DNA of 64,000 nt from Prochlorococcus sp. AG-388-F11 (GCA_003279845.1 QCGP01000001.1:62001-126000), one strand, 5' to 3'. Numbered from the stretch's first letter, positions 50,013-60,857 are shown. Notes: generated by a model not told the origin, from the sequence alone. Made by a program: numbers and translations.

Positions 50013-50597
50013 TTATTTGGATTGAATCAGTCCATAACCTCCATGATTCCTCTTGTATATAACTTGAAGTTCATCATTTTTTTTATTTCGAAAAACATAA
50101 AAATCATGATCAATTAAATCTAATTGTTTTCTTGCTTCTTCTGATGAAATTGGATTCATTTCAAAGTATTTATTTTTTATAGATGGCTCAGGCAGACTTG
50201 CTTCTATTCCTTCTTTAAGTAAAGCTTCATCTAAAAATCTTGATTCTGTATTTTCAATTGGGAAAGATTCTCTATTTTTAAAATGATTATTATGAATTGT
50301 TTTATTGTTTCTTTCTTTGTATTTACGTAATTTTCTACAAAGTTTATTTGAAACTAAATCAATGCTTGAGTATAGATTTTCAGTTTTTTCTTCGGCTCTA
50401 ATTACGGTACCATTTGCAAAAATAGTAACTTCTGCAGTTTGGAACGAGACTCTTGGATTTTTTTCAATTGAAAGGTGTATGTCCGCTTCTTTAACGATAT
50501 CCTTATAGTGATGTGTTGCTTTTTCTATCTTTGCCTCAGTATATTCTTTTAATGCTCCAGTGAGCTCAAGATTTTTCCCATGGATTAAAATTTTCAT
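50013..50597 (-). CDS. hpf: Ribosome hibernation-promoting factor, long form (LrtA), 194 aa
   Basis: The N-terminal RaiA/HPF domain (~1-100: KILIHGKNLELTGALKEY, HLSIEKNPRVSFQTAEVTI) binds the 30S. The C-terminal domain (~130-190: KYFEMNPISSEEARKQLDLI, FYVFRNKKNDELQVIYKR) is the dimerisation part of the long form, which makes 100S ribosomes in the dark or stationary phase. Confidence 0.93.
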   Translation of the reverse strand: MKILIHGKNLELTGALKEYTEAKIEKATHHYKDIVKEADIHLSIEKNPRVSFQTAEVTIFANGTVIRAEEKTENLYSSIDLVSNKLCRKLRKYKERNNKTIHNNHFKNRESFPIENTESRFLDEALLKEGIEASLPEPSIKNKYFEMNPISSEEARKQLDLIDHDFYVFRNKKNDELQVIYKRNHGGYGLIQSK

Positions 50598-50641
50598 AAC
50601 AAATCTAAAAATATTTACTTACTTTCTAAATCTACTTAAAT

Positions 50642-51292
50642 ATGGTTAATAGAACAGCAATAATTAAACAACCTGATAAGATTTCTTATTTTAATGATGT
50701 TTATAAATTACAAAAAGAACATCAGGAGGCATTGATTTCAGATAACTCTAACCCTGATTTTATTTGGATAGGGGAGCATCAACTCTGTTATACGTTAGGT
50801 AGAGGATCTAATTACGATAATTTATTATTTTCTTTGAATGATGATAATTATGATGTTTTTAAGATTGATAGAGGTGGTGAGGTTACTTGTCATATGCCAG
50901 GACAATTAGTAACCTACTTGGTTTTAGATTTGAAAAATTTTAATAAAGATTTAAATTGGTATTTAAGAAAAATTGAAGAAATCATTATAAAAATTCTTGG
51001 AATTTTTAATATAGATTGTCATTCAAGAGATGGTTTCACGGGTGTTTGGATAGGAAATAAGAAAATTGCTTCAATTGGAATTGGTTGTAAAAGATGGATT
51101 ACAATAAATGGATTTTCAATCAATTTTGACTGCAAATTAGAAAACTTTAATAAAATTGTTCCTTGCGGAATAGAAAATTGTCTAATGGCAAATATGATTG
51201 ATTACAACAAAAATTTAAATATTCAAGAGGTCAAGAGAATTGTTAAAAAAATCATTCAGGAAGAATTTAATTTTGATTTTGTATCAAAATAG
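50642..51292 (+). CDS. lipB: Lipoyl(octanoyl)transferase, 216 aa
   Basis: It transfers octanoyl from ACP to lipoyl domains. [20 protein letters not shown] (~79-98) is the LipB substrate loop; [10 protein letters not shown] (~140-149) carries the catalytic lysine and VPCGIEN (~172-178) the catalytic cysteine. It is divergent from hpf, and pdhC (53964) is its likely client. Confidence 0.93.
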   Translation: MVNRTAIIKQPDKISYFNDVYKLQKEHQEALISDNSNPDFIWIGEHQLCYTLGRGSNYDNLLFSLNDDNYDVFKIDRGGEVTCHMPGQLVTYLVLDLKNFNKDLNWYLRKIEEIIIKILGIFNIDCHSRDGFTGVWIGNKKIASIGIGCKRWITINGFSINFDCKLENFNKIVPCGIENCLMANMIDYNKNLNIQEVKRIVKKIIQEEFNFDFVSK

Positions 51293-51319
51293 AAATTAAA
51301 ATTTCAAAATCAATTTAAT

Positions 51320-53263
51320 ATGAGTGATTTAGCGTATTGGCCTTCAGGCAAACCTCTTTCTAAAAAAGATAAATTTGCTAAAAATAGAGATTTTATTAAG
51401 AACCTTCATCATATAGATCAAATTTGGGAAAAATTAAAATTTAAATGTGGTGATACTTTAGCTGTTAGCGATTTAAGAGGGAAATACAAAGAAAAATTTT
51501 CTTATTCTGAACTGGCTGATTTAATAACAAAAGTCTCTTTTTCTTTTGAAAATTATGGTTTAGTAAAGGGGGATGTAGTTACTGTAATATCTGAAAATTC
51601 TCCAAGATGGCTAGTTGTAGATCAAGGCTTAATGCGTTTAGGAGCTATAAATGCAGTGAGAGGTATTAATTCTCCTTCAGTAGAATTAGATTATATTATT
51701 GAGCACTCTAATTCAGTAGGTCTAGTAGTTCAATCTAAGGAGACTTGGCTAAAGTTAAACAACAAAGAAGAATTAAAAAAAAGTTTGAAATTCATAATCA
51801 ATTTAGAAGATGAACAATTTGAAAGTTTAATAAGTTGGAATCAATTCATAAGTTCAGTAGAAAAAGAAAATTCACAAAAAAATAATCTTGAAAAATTTAA
51901 TCCAGAAATTGATGATGTTGCTACTATTCTTTATACTTCTGGGACAACAGGAAAACCTAAAGGTGTCCCTTTGACTCATGCAAATTTTTTACATCAAATA
52001 ATCAATTTAGCCTACATTGCTGATCCAGAACCAGGGACCTCTGTATTAAGCGTTTTGCCTATCTGGCATTCTTATGAGAGGAGTGCTGAATACTTCTTTT
52101 TTTCATGTGGTTGTTCTCAATACTATACAATTGCAAAATTTCTGAAAGATGATATTACACAAATAAAACCTGTTGTCATGGCTACTGTTCCAAGACTATG
52201 GGAATCAATACATGATGGTTTTTTTCAGGCGTTGAAAAAAATGCCTTCCAAAAAGCAAAAACTTATTAACTTTTTGATAAGTAATAGTTCAGTCTTCAAA
52301 AGAAGTCTAAGGAAGATAAAAAATTTAGATATGAATCAAATAACTTTTAAATCAAAAATTCCCTTACTGGGTTCTGTTATTGGCCGATATCCTTTACATA
52401 AGTTGTCTACTATTTTTTTATGGCCGAATATTCTTAGGCAATTATGCGGAGAAAAACTGAAGTTTCCCATTAACGGTGGAGGTGCATTGCCAGAACATGT
52501 GGATCTTTTTTTTGAATCTTTAGGTGTAGATGTTTTGGTGGGATATGGACTAACAGAAACTAGTCCAGTATTAACTTGTAGGAGGAGAGAATTAAATGTT
52601 AGAGGATCATCTGGTCAGCCTCTAGCATTTACTGAAATCAAAATAGTGAATGATGATAAAAAAAAGATTCTGCAGTTCAGAGAAGTCGGAAAAATTCTTG
52701 TTAGGGGGCCACAAGTAATGAAAGGTTATCTGAATAATGAAATAGCTACAAAAGATGTTTTATCCAAGGATGGTTGGTTTGATACTGGTGATTTAGGTTT
52801 TCTAATACCAAATGGTTCTCTCTTCATAACAGGAAGATCCAAGGATACAATAGTCCTATCAAGTGGTGAAAATATAGAACCGAATCCGCTAGAGACTGAA
52901 ATCCTTAGTTCTGAATTTATTAATCAGATTCAACTAGTAGGACAAGATAAGAAATGTTTAACAGCCCTTGTAGTGCCTAATGTCGAATTGGTTAAAAGCA
53001 AGTTTTTGGAAGAAGACCTTTCAAAATTAAACCTTAATAAGCATATTGGTACATTTTTTAAATCACAAATTAATAATTTGCTTAAAAGTCGATTAGGAGC
53101 AAGATCAGAAGAACAAATATTAGATTGTTATTTTGTTCATGCCTTTACTTTAGAAAATGGTTTGTTAACACAAACTCTTAAACAAAAAAGAAAAGAAATA
53201 GAAAAAAAGTATTCATTACAAATAGAAAATATGTATGAAAACAAATTTACTAAGAAAATTTGA
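51320..53263 (+). CDS. Long-chain acyl-CoA/acyl-ACP synthetase, 647 aa
   Basis: An AMP-forming adenylating enzyme. ATILYTSGTTGKPKGVPLTH (~194-213) is the P-loop, LPIWHSYERSAEYFFF (motif II) and VLVGYGLTETSPVLTCRRRE (motif III) follow, and GWFDTGDLGFL (~488-498) and the GRSKDTIVLSSGENIEP loop are the C-terminal signatures. In cyanobacteria the orthologue (Aas) recycles free fatty acids. It lies 27 bp after lipB. Confidence 0.92.
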   Translation: MSDLAYWPSGKPLSKKDKFAKNRDFIKNLHHIDQIWEKLKFKCGDTLAVSDLRGKYKEKFSYSELADLITKVSFSFENYGLVKGDVVTVISENSPRWLVVDQGLMRLGAINAVRGINSPSVELDYIIEHSNSVGLVVQSKETWLKLNNKEELKKSLKFIINLEDEQFESLISWNQFISSVEKENSQKNNLEKFNPEIDDVATILYTSGTTGKPKGVPLTHANFLHQIINLAYIADPEPGTSVLSVLPIWHSYERSAEYFFFSCGCSQYYTIAKFLKDDITQIKPVVMATVPRLWESIHDGFFQALKKMPSKKQKLINFLISNSSVFKRSLRKIKNLDMNQITFKSKIPLLGSVIGRYPLHKLSTIFLWPNILRQLCGEKLKFPINGGGALPEHVDLFFESLGVDVLVGYGLTETSPVLTCRRRELNVRGSSGQPLAFTEIKIVNDDKKKILQFREVGKILVRGPQVMKGYLNNEIATKDVLSKDGWFDTGDLGFLIPNGSLFITGRSKDTIVLSSGENIEPNPLETEILSSEFINQIQLVGQDKKCLTALVVPNVELVKSKFLEEDLSKLNLNKHIGTFFKSQINNLLKSRLGARSEEQILDCYFVHAFTLENGLLTQTLKQKRKEIEKKYSLQIENMYENKFTKKI

Positions 53264-53301
53264 TTTGTTATATCTATATTGAAAAGGTAATTTAATTTTT
53301 T

Positions 53302-53745
53302 ATGGAAACAAAAAACTCAATATCTATAAAGCGCTCAATAGCTATAAAAGCTGTAGTTACACCAACTTGGAAGGAAGATGCTGAAAAAGAATTAAGTAAA
53401 GCAATTTCAAACATTGATCAGCAATTATCTCAACTAGAGCAGGAGGGGCAGCAAATAGTAAATAATATTAGATCTCAATCGGTTAATCCTCTAGATCCAA
53501 GGGTTCAAGAACAGGTTAGTCAGGTGCAACAACAAGTCGCAGCAAAACGAAATGAAATTGAAGAACAAAAAAGAAATCTACTTCAACAACAGAGTCAAGT
53601 TCGCGAATTGAAAATGGATGAAATTGTTGATCAAGGACAAGTGGATAGTTTCTGTGATGTCACTGTGGGCGACAATCTTATTGAAAAAATGCAAGTCTCG
53701 ATAACTGTTAAAGATGGAGTTATTCAATCTATAGATAATAATTAA
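53302..53745 (+). CDS. YlqD-like coiled-coil protein, 147 aa
   Basis: IKRSIAIKAVVTPTWKEDAEKELSKAI is followed by a coiled coil rich in Gln (~29-105) and a small C-terminal strand domain (CDVTVGDNLIEKMQVSITVKDG). This matches the YlqD family of cyanobacteria and Firmicutes. The function is not established. Confidence 0.82.
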   Translation: METKNSISIKRSIAIKAVVTPTWKEDAEKELSKAISNIDQQLSQLEQEGQQIVNNIRSQSVNPLDPRVQEQVSQVQQQVAAKRNEIEEQKRNLLQQQSQVRELKMDEIVDQGQVDSFCDVTVGDNLIEKMQVSITVKDGVIQSIDNN

Positions 53746-53963
53746 AGAGAAGATTTAGTATTTTTGATAAAAATAAGTAAATCTTAATTTCGAAAAGTTT
53801 TAAATTCTAATCGATCTAAATTATTACTTTCTTAAGTTTTAAGAGTTTCCACTGTGAACATGATTTCGTATAATTAAAACAAGAGTTTAAAGGGTTCTTA
53901 ATCATAAAAACTTTAGGAAGTTTGGTAGAAATCCCTTGAAACTTATGCAATAACAATTTTCTT

Positions 53964-55331
53964 ATGTCTCACGAAATATTCATGCCTGCCTTGAGTTCTA
54001 CTATGACGGAGGGCAAGATTGTGGAATGGTTGAAAAATCCAGGAGATAAAGTTGAAAGAGGTGAATCTGTCTTGGTTGTTGAATCTGACAAGGCAGATAT
54101 GGATGTTGAATCTTTTCAAGATGGATATCTTGCGGCTGTTTTAATGCCTGCCGGCAGCACTGCACCAGTAGGAGAGACTATTGGTCTTATTGTAGAAAAT
54201 GAGGATGAGATAGCTTCTGTTCAAGAACAAAATAAAGGAAATCAACCCGAAGTTTCTAGCTCGGATCAACTTGAATTGGTAAGCAATAAAACTAAAGAAA
54301 AACCAGTAGTCCAAAGTGAAATTGTTGAAAAAAAAGAGAAAGAAGTCGTATTAAAGAGTGAAAAGGCAGCCCCATCTTTTAATAGCGATCAAATTAATGC
54401 CGCTACAAATAATGTTTCTTCGAGGATAATTGCATCTCCAAGAGCTAAAAAACTAGCCTCTCAAATGGGTGTTGATTTAGCAAAAGTTTATGGATCTGGT
54501 CCGCACGGAAGGATTCAAGCCGATGATATTTTAAAAGCTAATGGCCAACCTGTTTCTATACCATGGATAGGAGAAGGTGGTTCTCCTGCAAGTATTCCTG
54601 GTTCAAATTTGGGAGTTGAAAGTAAACCAGAAACTTTAGGGAATAGTTTTGGTAATCCTGGAGAAACAATTCAATTTAATACACTTCAAAAAGCGGTAAA
54701 TAAAAATATGGAATCTAGTTTAGATGTGCCATGTTTTAGAGTGGGATACTCCATCAACACAGATAAATTAGATAATTTCTACAAAAAAGTAAAACAGAAT
54801 GGAGTGACTATGACTGCTTTACTAGTAAAGGCAGTTGCAAAGACACTAAAGAAACATCCTCAAGTTAACTCAAGTTTTTCAGAAAATGGAATTTCTTATC
54901 CAGAAAATATAAATATTGCTGTTGCTGTTGCGATGGAAGATGGTGGACTAATAACTCCAGTTTTAAAAGAACCATGCAATACTGATTTATTTGAATTGTC
55001 TAGGGAATGGAAAGATCTCGTAAAAAGATCAAGATCCAAACAATTAGAACCTGATGAATACTCAACTGGTACCTTTACTTTATCTAACCTTGGGATGTTT
55101 GGAGTTGATCGATTTGACGCAATTCTTCCTCCAGGTACCGGTGCTATTTTAGCCATAGCATCATCGAAGCCAACCGTTGTTGCTAATATTGATGGTTCAA
55201 TATCTGTTAAAAAAATAATGCAAGTAAATCTAACAGCTGATCATAGAGTGATCTATGGAGCTGATGGAGCTTCATTCTTAAAAGACTTGGCTTCCCTAAT
55301 TGAAGATGAGCCAGAGACTCTTGTCTCCTAA
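53964..55331 (+). CDS. pdhC: Pyruvate dehydrogenase E2, dihydrolipoamide acetyltransferase, 455 aa
   Basis: An N-terminal lipoyl domain with the modified lysine in VVESDKADMDVESF (~39-52), a Glu/Lys-rich linker, the peripheral-subunit-binding domain (SPRAKKLASQMGVDLAKVYG, ~159-178), and the catalytic domain with TFTLSNLGMFGVDRF and TADHRVIYGADGASFL (His and Asp of HxxxDG). One lipoyl domain only. Octanoylated by LipB. Confidence 0.95.
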   Translation: MSHEIFMPALSSTMTEGKIVEWLKNPGDKVERGESVLVVESDKADMDVESFQDGYLAAVLMPAGSTAPVGETIGLIVENEDEIASVQEQNKGNQPEVSSSDQLELVSNKTKEKPVVQSEIVEKKEKEVVLKSEKAAPSFNSDQINAATNNVSSRIIASPRAKKLASQMGVDLAKVYGSGPHGRIQADDILKANGQPVSIPWIGEGGSPASIPGSNLGVESKPETLGNSFGNPGETIQFNTLQKAVNKNMESSLDVPCFRVGYSINTDKLDNFYKKVKQNGVTMTALLVKAVAKTLKKHPQVNSSFSENGISYPENINIAVAVAMEDGGLITPVLKEPCNTDLFELSREWKDLVKRSRSKQLEPDEYSTGTFTLSNLGMFGVDRFDAILPPGTGAILAIASSKPTVVANIDGSISVKKIMQVNLTADHRVIYGADGASFLKDLASLIEDEPETLVS

Positions 55332-55337
55332 ATTTAA

Positions 55338-56462
55338 TTGATTTCTCAAATTAATAATGAAGAAAGAGATTATAAGCTTGAAGCTTATGATTATTTACTT
55401 GATCCTTCATTAATTGCTAGTAAACCTTCTGCAATTAGGCATGAATCAAGATTGATGATAGTTAGAAATAGTGTTTTAGAAGAAGACTGCTTAACTAATA
55501 AATTTACCAAGAATCTTTTAGATGAATTTAGAAAAGGCGATCTTATAGTTGTAAACAATACTAAAGTAATGAAAGCTAGGTTAAAGGTTGAATTAGAAAA
55601 TAAGACATTAGTCGAATTATTAGTTTTAGAAAGATCCCATGAATGTGTTTGGTTATGTTTGGCCAAGCCAGCGAAAAAGTTAAAAATAAATAGAAAATTA
55701 AAATTAAAATCTCCTTTAGCAGAAGATATTAATTTGTTTGTTGATGGGGTTGATGAAGAAACTGGAGGGAGATTTATTAAATTTCCGGAAAATATAACTT
55801 GTCTCAATTCAATGAATGACCTTCTTGATAAATACGGGGAAATCCCACTCCCGCCTTATATAAAAAATTCCGAAGAAGAATCTTTTCATGAGAAAAGTTA
55901 TCAAACTGAGTATGCAACTAATCCGGGGGCAATTGCTGCACCAACAGCTGGTTTACACTTAAGCAAAAGTCTTATTTCCAATCTAAAAAAAAAAGGAGTA
56001 ATAATCTTACCGATAACTTTGCACGTGGGTTATGGAACATTCAAACCAATTGATCAAGAAGATTTAAGTAACTTAAAACTTCATAAAGAATGGGTAAGTG
56101 TTAATAAGGAAGTAGTGGAGGAAATAAAAAGAATAAAGAAAACAGATAGAAGAATAATTGCTATAGGTACAACTAGCGTAAGAGCTCTTGAAAGTTGTTA
56201 TTCTCACGAAAGTAAGGACTTTATTCCCATAGCGAAATACGTGGATTTAGTAATTAAGCCAGGTTATAAATTTAAGGTAGTTGATGGATTATTAACTAAT
56301 TTTCATCTTCCAAAAAGTTCATTATTACTATTAGTAAGTGCAATGATTGGTAGAGAAAGATTATTAGATTTGTATAAAAAAGCCATAAAAGAAAAATTTA
56401 GATTTTTCTCTTATGGCGATGCTATGTATATTTCCCCAGATTCATTACTAGAGAAAAAATAG
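55338..56462 (+). CDS. queA: S-adenosylmethionine:tRNA ribosyltransferase-isomerase, 374 aa
   Basis: It makes epoxyqueuosine in tRNA. YDYLLDPSLIASKPSAIRHESRL (~17-39) opens the enzyme, YATNPGAIAAPTAGLHLSKSL (~193-213) is the QueA signature, and FHLPKSSLLLLVSAMIGRERL (~331-351) closes it. TTG start. Six bases after pdhC. Confidence 0.95.
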   Translation: MISQINNEERDYKLEAYDYLLDPSLIASKPSAIRHESRLMIVRNSVLEEDCLTNKFTKNLLDEFRKGDLIVVNNTKVMKARLKVELENKTLVELLVLERSHECVWLCLAKPAKKLKINRKLKLKSPLAEDINLFVDGVDEETGGRFIKFPENITCLNSMNDLLDKYGEIPLPPYIKNSEEESFHEKSYQTEYATNPGAIAAPTAGLHLSKSLISNLKKKGVIILPITLHVGYGTFKPIDQEDLSNLKLHKEWVSVNKEVVEEIKRIKKTDRRIIAIGTTSVRALESCYSHESKDFIPIAKYVDLVIKPGYKFKVVDGLLTNFHLPKSSLLLLVSAMIGRERLLDLYKKAIKEKFRFFSYGDAMYISPDSLLEKK

Positions 56463-56464
56463 AT

Positions 56465-57451
56465 TTAGGCTTTGACTGGTTCTTGAATGATTCCGCTTGG
56501 AACTTCAGTAAACATAATTGATGATAAATATCTCTCTGCTAAATCAGGTAGAACAACTACAATAGTTTTTCCCGCATATTCATCTTGTTCAGCTAATCTA
56601 ACAGCAGCAGCAGCAGCAGCTCCACAAGATATTCCAACTAATAGACCTTCTTCTTTTGCTAATCTAAGAGCCATCTCGATTGACTCGTCATTTGTTACCT
56701 GTTCAACTTTATCAACAATTGACAAGTCAAGGTTCTTAGGAATAAATCCTGCTCCAATTCCTTGAATTTTATGTGGTCCAGATTTAACCTCTTCTCCATT
56801 CATTGTCTGTGTAATAACAGGACTATGTGAGGGTTCTACAGCTACAGAAGTAATATTTTTGCCCTTCTCTTGCTTAATGTATCTTGAAACTCCTGTAATT
56901 GTGCCGCCAGTTCCAACCCCTGCAACTAAAACATCAATTTCACCATCGCAATCATCCCAGATTTCTGGTCCAGTAGTTTTGAAATGAATTTCAGGGTTTG
57001 CTGGATTATCAAATTGTCCTGGCATGAAATATTGAGAAGGATTACTTTCTGCAATTTCTTTAGCCTTAGCTATTGCTCCAGGCATACCTTTAGATGCCTC
57101 TGTTAAAACAATTTCAGCACCCAACACTGCCATAACCCTTCTTCTTTCAATTGACATGGATTCTGGCATTGTAAGGATCAGTTTATAACCTCTTGCTGAA
57201 GCAGTAAAAGCTAGAGCAATTCCTGTATTTCCAGAAGTTGGCTCAACAATAGTTTTGTCTTTTGTAAGTTTCCCACTTTTCTCTGCATCCCAGATCATGT
57301 TTGCGCCAATTCTACATTTGACACTATAAGCGGGGTTTCTACCTTCAATTTTTGCAAGTACTGTAGCTTTCGCGTTTTTAGTAATTGATTTTAATTTTAC
57401 TAATGGAGTGTTTCCAATAGCAAAACTGTTGTCCTCATAAATTTTTGCCAT
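56465..57451 (-). CDS. cysK: Cysteine synthase A (O-acetylserine sulfhydrylase), 328 aa
   Basis: A PLP enzyme. [18 protein letters not shown] (~36-53) holds the PLP lysine (SVKCR), [12 protein letters not shown] (~67-78) binds the substrate carboxylate, and [16 protein letters not shown] and [17 protein letters not shown] bind the PLP phosphate. It makes cysteine from OAS and sulfide. Clustered with two Cys/Met PLP genes. Confidence 0.95.
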   Translation of the reverse strand: MAKIYEDNSFAIGNTPLVKLKSITKNAKATVLAKIEGRNPAYSVKCRIGANMIWDAEKSGKLTKDKTIVEPTSGNTGIALAFTASARGYKLILTMPESMSIERRRVMAVLGAEIVLTEASKGMPGAIAKAKEIAESNPSQYFMPGQFDNPANPEIHFKTTGPEIWDDCDGEIDVLVAGVGTGGTITGVSRYIKQEKGKNITSVAVEPSHSPVITQTMNGEEVKSGPHKIQGIGAGFIPKNLDLSIVDKVEQVTNDESIEMALRLAKEEGLLVGISCGAAAAAAVRLAEQDEYAGKTIVVVLPDLAERYLSSIMFTEVPSGIIQEPVKA

Positions 57452-57535
57452 TTATATATTGAGAAAATATATATTAATACTAACTATTATTCAGAAAAAG
57501 AGTATATAAGTTTCTATACGGTAAATACTAGGAAT

Positions 57536-59005
57536 TTAGAAATTATTTAGTGCTTCAGAAAAGCTTTTCCATAATTGATCTTGGTCTTCTAATCCAACTG
57601 ATACTCTAATAAGGTGCGAGGGTATACCAAAACTTTCAGCCCAATCCAACTCGTCATAATGAGCTAGTAAAACATAAGGACAAACTAGAGTAAATTTTGT
57701 ACCTAAACTAGGTCCTTTAGATACTTTTAGAGAATCATAAAATTTCTTAGCTTTGTTCATTCCTCCATTTAATTCAAATGATAATAAGCAACCGTATCCT
57801 CCATCAGAAGTAAGTAAAGAATTAAAATTTTGACAATTTTCAGGATGGAAAATATTTTTAATCTCGCTATGGGTCTCTAATCTTTTTTTTAATTCTAAAC
57901 ATGCTTTATTTTGTTCAAAAACTCTTTGATTTACGTCTCTACTAACTTTCTCTAGATAAACTGTATCTCCATCGGAAAGTGTTGGAAGATTAATCTCTTT
58001 TAATGCATTTCTAAATTGATCAATCCATTTGCTTTTTGGATTTACTATTAATGATCCGGCGAGAATATCACCACTACCTGAAAAAATTTTTGTAAGTGAA
58101 GTGAAAACTATATCTGCATGTTCTAGGGAATTTATATTCAAATTTGAACCAATTGTATCGTCAACAATTAAGGGAATATTTAACTTTTTTGCTATTTTTG
58201 AAATTTTTTTAATGTTTACGCATTTGAGCATTGGATTACTCGGTAGTTCAATAATTAATGCTGATGGATTTATGCTTTTGATTTCTAATTCAATATCCTC
58301 GCAATTTTCTTCTGTAATTAACTTGGCTCCATGAAATATATTCATTGGTAATTTAAGTACATCTACATATGGAAAACCAATTTGGAGCGTTGGTTTGGCT
58401 GGAAATAATTTATATATGATTTCTAGTGATGTATGCAATGCAGACATTCCAGATGAAGTTAAGTGAATATCATTAGAGTTAATTTTTGTAGATTTAGAAA
58501 TTCTATTTTTTATTCTTTGAGAACATTCATTAACGTAAGATTTTGGAGGGCAATCTTCAAGACCTAGTTCTATAGCAGCAGCCCTTGAAGATATGCCTAG
58601 ACCAGTATGTTGCCAAAAAGATTTTGCATGAATACTTCCTTCTTTTTCAGTTATTAAGAGAGCTAAATTATCTCTTTTTTCTATTAATGAGAATTGTTCA
58701 GAAGTGTTTCTATCAATGTATTTTTTAGCTTTAAAAGCTATGCTTTCGTTCGGATATGGCCAGATACTTTTATTGTTGTAGTAATTTTCCTTTTTTACTT
58801 TTTCGCATAATCTTTTCACTATGGGGTTTAGCCCGAATCTTGGGTAAATGGACTTCAATAAATTCATGCATGCTTGATTTTTTTCCTCGTAATTTATTAC
58901 ATCATTCCAAGTTGGTAATGCTACAGAAACAGCATGAATACTATCAGGAATAGAATATCCCAACTCTAAATTTTTCCATATAGGGTTTTTAAGTAAATCT
59001 CTCAA
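57536..59005 (-). CDS. Cys/Met-metabolism PLP enzyme, long form (cystathionine gamma-synthase-like), 489 aa
   Basis: The C-terminal ~330 residues follow the MetB/MetC fold: SSGMSALHTSLEII (~173-186), LIIELPSNPMLKCVNI, LIVDDTIGSNLN, and TSLTKIFSGSGDILAGSLIV with the PLP lysine. The N-terminal ~145 residues are extra compared with ordinary MetB. TTG start; no ATG nearby. It lies directly downstream of 59009-60172 (3 bp), so they are co-transcribed. The extension is of unknown function. Confidence 0.8.
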   Translation of the reverse strand: MRDLLKNPIWKNLELGYSIPDSIHAVSVALPTWNDVINYEEKNQACMNLLKSIYPRFGLNPIVKRLCEKVKKENYYNNKSIWPYPNESIAFKAKKYIDRNTSEQFSLIEKRDNLALLITEKEGSIHAKSFWQHTGLGISSRAAAIELGLEDCPPKSYVNECSQRIKNRISKSTKINSNDIHLTSSGMSALHTSLEIIYKLFPAKPTLQIGFPYVDVLKLPMNIFHGAKLITEENCEDIELEIKSINPSALIIELPSNPMLKCVNIKKISKIAKKLNIPLIVDDTIGSNLNINSLEHADIVFTSLTKIFSGSGDILAGSLIVNPKSKWIDQFRNALKEINLPTLSDGDTVYLEKVSRDVNQRVFEQNKACLELKKRLETHSEIKNIFHPENCQNFNSLLTSDGGYGCLLSFELNGGMNKAKKFYDSLKVSKGPSLGTKFTLVCPYVLLAHYDELDWAESFGIPSHLIRVSVGLEDQDQLWKSFSEALNNF

Positions 59006-59008
59006 TTT

Positions 59009-60172
59009 TCAGAATTTATTTAAAGCAAATAATATGTCTGAGATTAAATCGTTTGTTTCTTCACATCCAATCGATAATCTGACAAGAGCATCATCTATCC
59101 CTAAAAGATTTTTTGTTTCATCATCAACAGAAGCATGAGTCATTGTTGCAGGGTGACAAATTAAACTTTCAACTCCTCCAAGGCTTTCTGCTAGCGAGAA
59201 ATATTTGAGAGATTTGCAAAATTTAAAAGTATCCTCTTTTTTAAGATTTAATTTTATGGTGATCATCGAACCTCCAGATCTCATTTGAGATTTTGCTAAA
59301 TTAAATTGTCGATGTTTTTGATTAAAAGGATAAATTACTTTACTAATTATTTTATGATTCTCTAATTCTTCAGAAATTAATTTTGCACTTTGCGTTTGTT
59401 GTTCGATTCTTAAAGGAAGAGTTTTTACTCCTCTCGTAATGAGCCAACTATCAAAAGGAGATGGTTGAAGCCCTAGAGCTTTTTGAGAGAAAAGCATCTT
59501 ACTATTCCATACCTCATTATTTGTCAGTACTGCTCCACCAAGTGCATCACTATGTCCATTAATGAATTTTGTTGTGCTTACGAGTGATAGTGTTGCACCA
59601 AGGTCCAATGGTTTTTGAATAAGTGCCGTTGAAAAGGTGTTGTCCACAACTACTGGGATTTGTAGTTTATTCGCTTCATCACAAATCGCCTTAATATCAA
59701 GTACCTTCAAAAGTGGATTAGTTGGACTTTCTAGCCATATCAAGGTTGGCTCGAAGTATGAAATCTTTTTGATATTATTTTCGTTTGTAAAATCTGTGTA
59801 TAAAACTTCTAGTCCAAATTTCTTGAAAACTTTTTCGAACATCCTCACTGTACAACCATAGAGATTTGACTCGCAGAGTATCTTGTCACCTGATTTTAGT
59901 GTTGATGAAATTGCAGTTACCGCGCTAATTCCAGATCCAAAAACTGTACAGTATTTAGAATCTTCTATTGATTTAAGGACGCTTTCTAGAATTCTAAAGT
60001 TTGGATTGCCTGATCTTGTGTAGTCGAAATTATCTTTATTTCCATGTTTAAAAGTAGATGTAGAAAAAATAGGAGGCATAACGCATCCAGTTTCTTCTGC
60101 AAATGTTTCCCCATGGTGAATAGATAAGGTCTTAAAACCTGGCTTTTTTATATTATTTTCCTTATTTCCCAT
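59009..60172 (-). CDS. metB: Cystathionine gamma-synthase/lyase family enzyme, 387 aa
   Basis: A PLP fold-type I transsulfuration enzyme. YTRSGNPNFRILESVLKSIE (PLP phosphate site), FGSGISAVTAI, WLESPTNPLLKVLDI, VVDNTFSTALIQKPL and SLVSTTKFINGHSDALGGAV (PLP lysine). It is paired with the longer paralog and cysK, forming a sulfur-amino-acid cluster. Synthase versus lyase cannot be told by eye. Confidence 0.87.
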   Translation of the reverse strand: MGNKENNIKKPGFKTLSIHHGETFAEETGCVMPPIFSTSTFKHGNKDNFDYTRSGNPNFRILESVLKSIEDSKYCTVFGSGISAVTAISSTLKSGDKILCESNLYGCTVRMFEKVFKKFGLEVLYTDFTNENNIKKISYFEPTLIWLESPTNPLLKVLDIKAICDEANKLQIPVVVDNTFSTALIQKPLDLGATLSLVSTTKFINGHSDALGGAVLTNNEVWNSKMLFSQKALGLQPSPFDSWLITRGVKTLPLRIEQQTQSAKLISEELENHKIISKVIYPFNQKHRQFNLAKSQMRSGGSMITIKLNLKKEDTFKFCKSLKYFSLAESLGGVESLICHPATMTHASVDDETKNLLGIDDALVRLSIGCEETNDLISDILFALNKF

Positions 60173-60248
60173 TATTTTTAAAAATAAGAATTAAATTAAA
60201 TCTGTCTTTTAAAAAATGAGAGATTTAATAATCCAAAGAAAAGTAGTA

Positions 60249-60857
60249 TTAAACTTTTCTTGAATAATATTCAACAACTAGTAGTTCGTTTATTTCAAGA
60301 GCCACCCACTCTCTATCGCATTTTCCACTTATTTTCCCCGTTAATTTAGGTTTGTCTAAATCAAGATGAGGTGGGACATTTGCTAAACCAGGGAATTCTA
60401 TATTACCTTCTACAAGTTTTTTGCTTGCTTTGTTTTCTTTAATTCCGATTACATCGCCTGATTTGCATTGATAACCAGCAATATCAAGAACCTTTCCATT
60501 AACGGTTACATGGCCATGATTTACTAATTGTCTTGAGCCTGGAATTGTACCTCCAAAACCTAATCTAAAACAAACATTATCAAGTCTGTTTTCTAAAAGT
60601 CTTAGTAGGTTAGTTCCTGTAGATCCTTCTTGAGCTCTAGCTTTTTTTACATAACGTACTAGTTGTTTTTCGGAAACTCCATAATTAAACCTAAGTTTCT
60701 GCTTTTCTTCTAGACGAATTGCATATTCTGATCGCTTGCGACGGGCTTGGCCGTGCTGACCTGGAGGATTAGACTTCTTTGAAGCTTTCCTGGTGAGACC
60801 TGGTAGTTCTCCCAAGCGACGCGTAACCCTTAATCTGGGGCCGCGGTATCTTGACAT
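60249..60857 (-). CDS. rpsD: 30S ribosomal protein S4, 202 aa
   Basis: [20 protein letters not shown] (N-term), [39 protein letters not shown] (S4 signature, ~84-102) and the S4 RNA-binding domain ([20 protein letters not shown]). It organises 16S assembly and can regulate its own operon. Divergent from yidD. Confidence 0.98.
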   Translation of the reverse strand: MSRYRGPRLRVTRRLGELPGLTRKASKKSNPPGQHGQARRKRSEYAIRLEEKQKLRFNYGVSEKQLVRYVKKARAQEGSTGTNLLRLLENRLDNVCFRLGFGGTIPGSRQLVNHGHVTVNGKVLDIAGYQCKSGDVIGIKENKASKKLVEGNIEFPGLANVPPHLDLDKPKLTGKISGKCDREWVALEINELLVVEYYSRKV

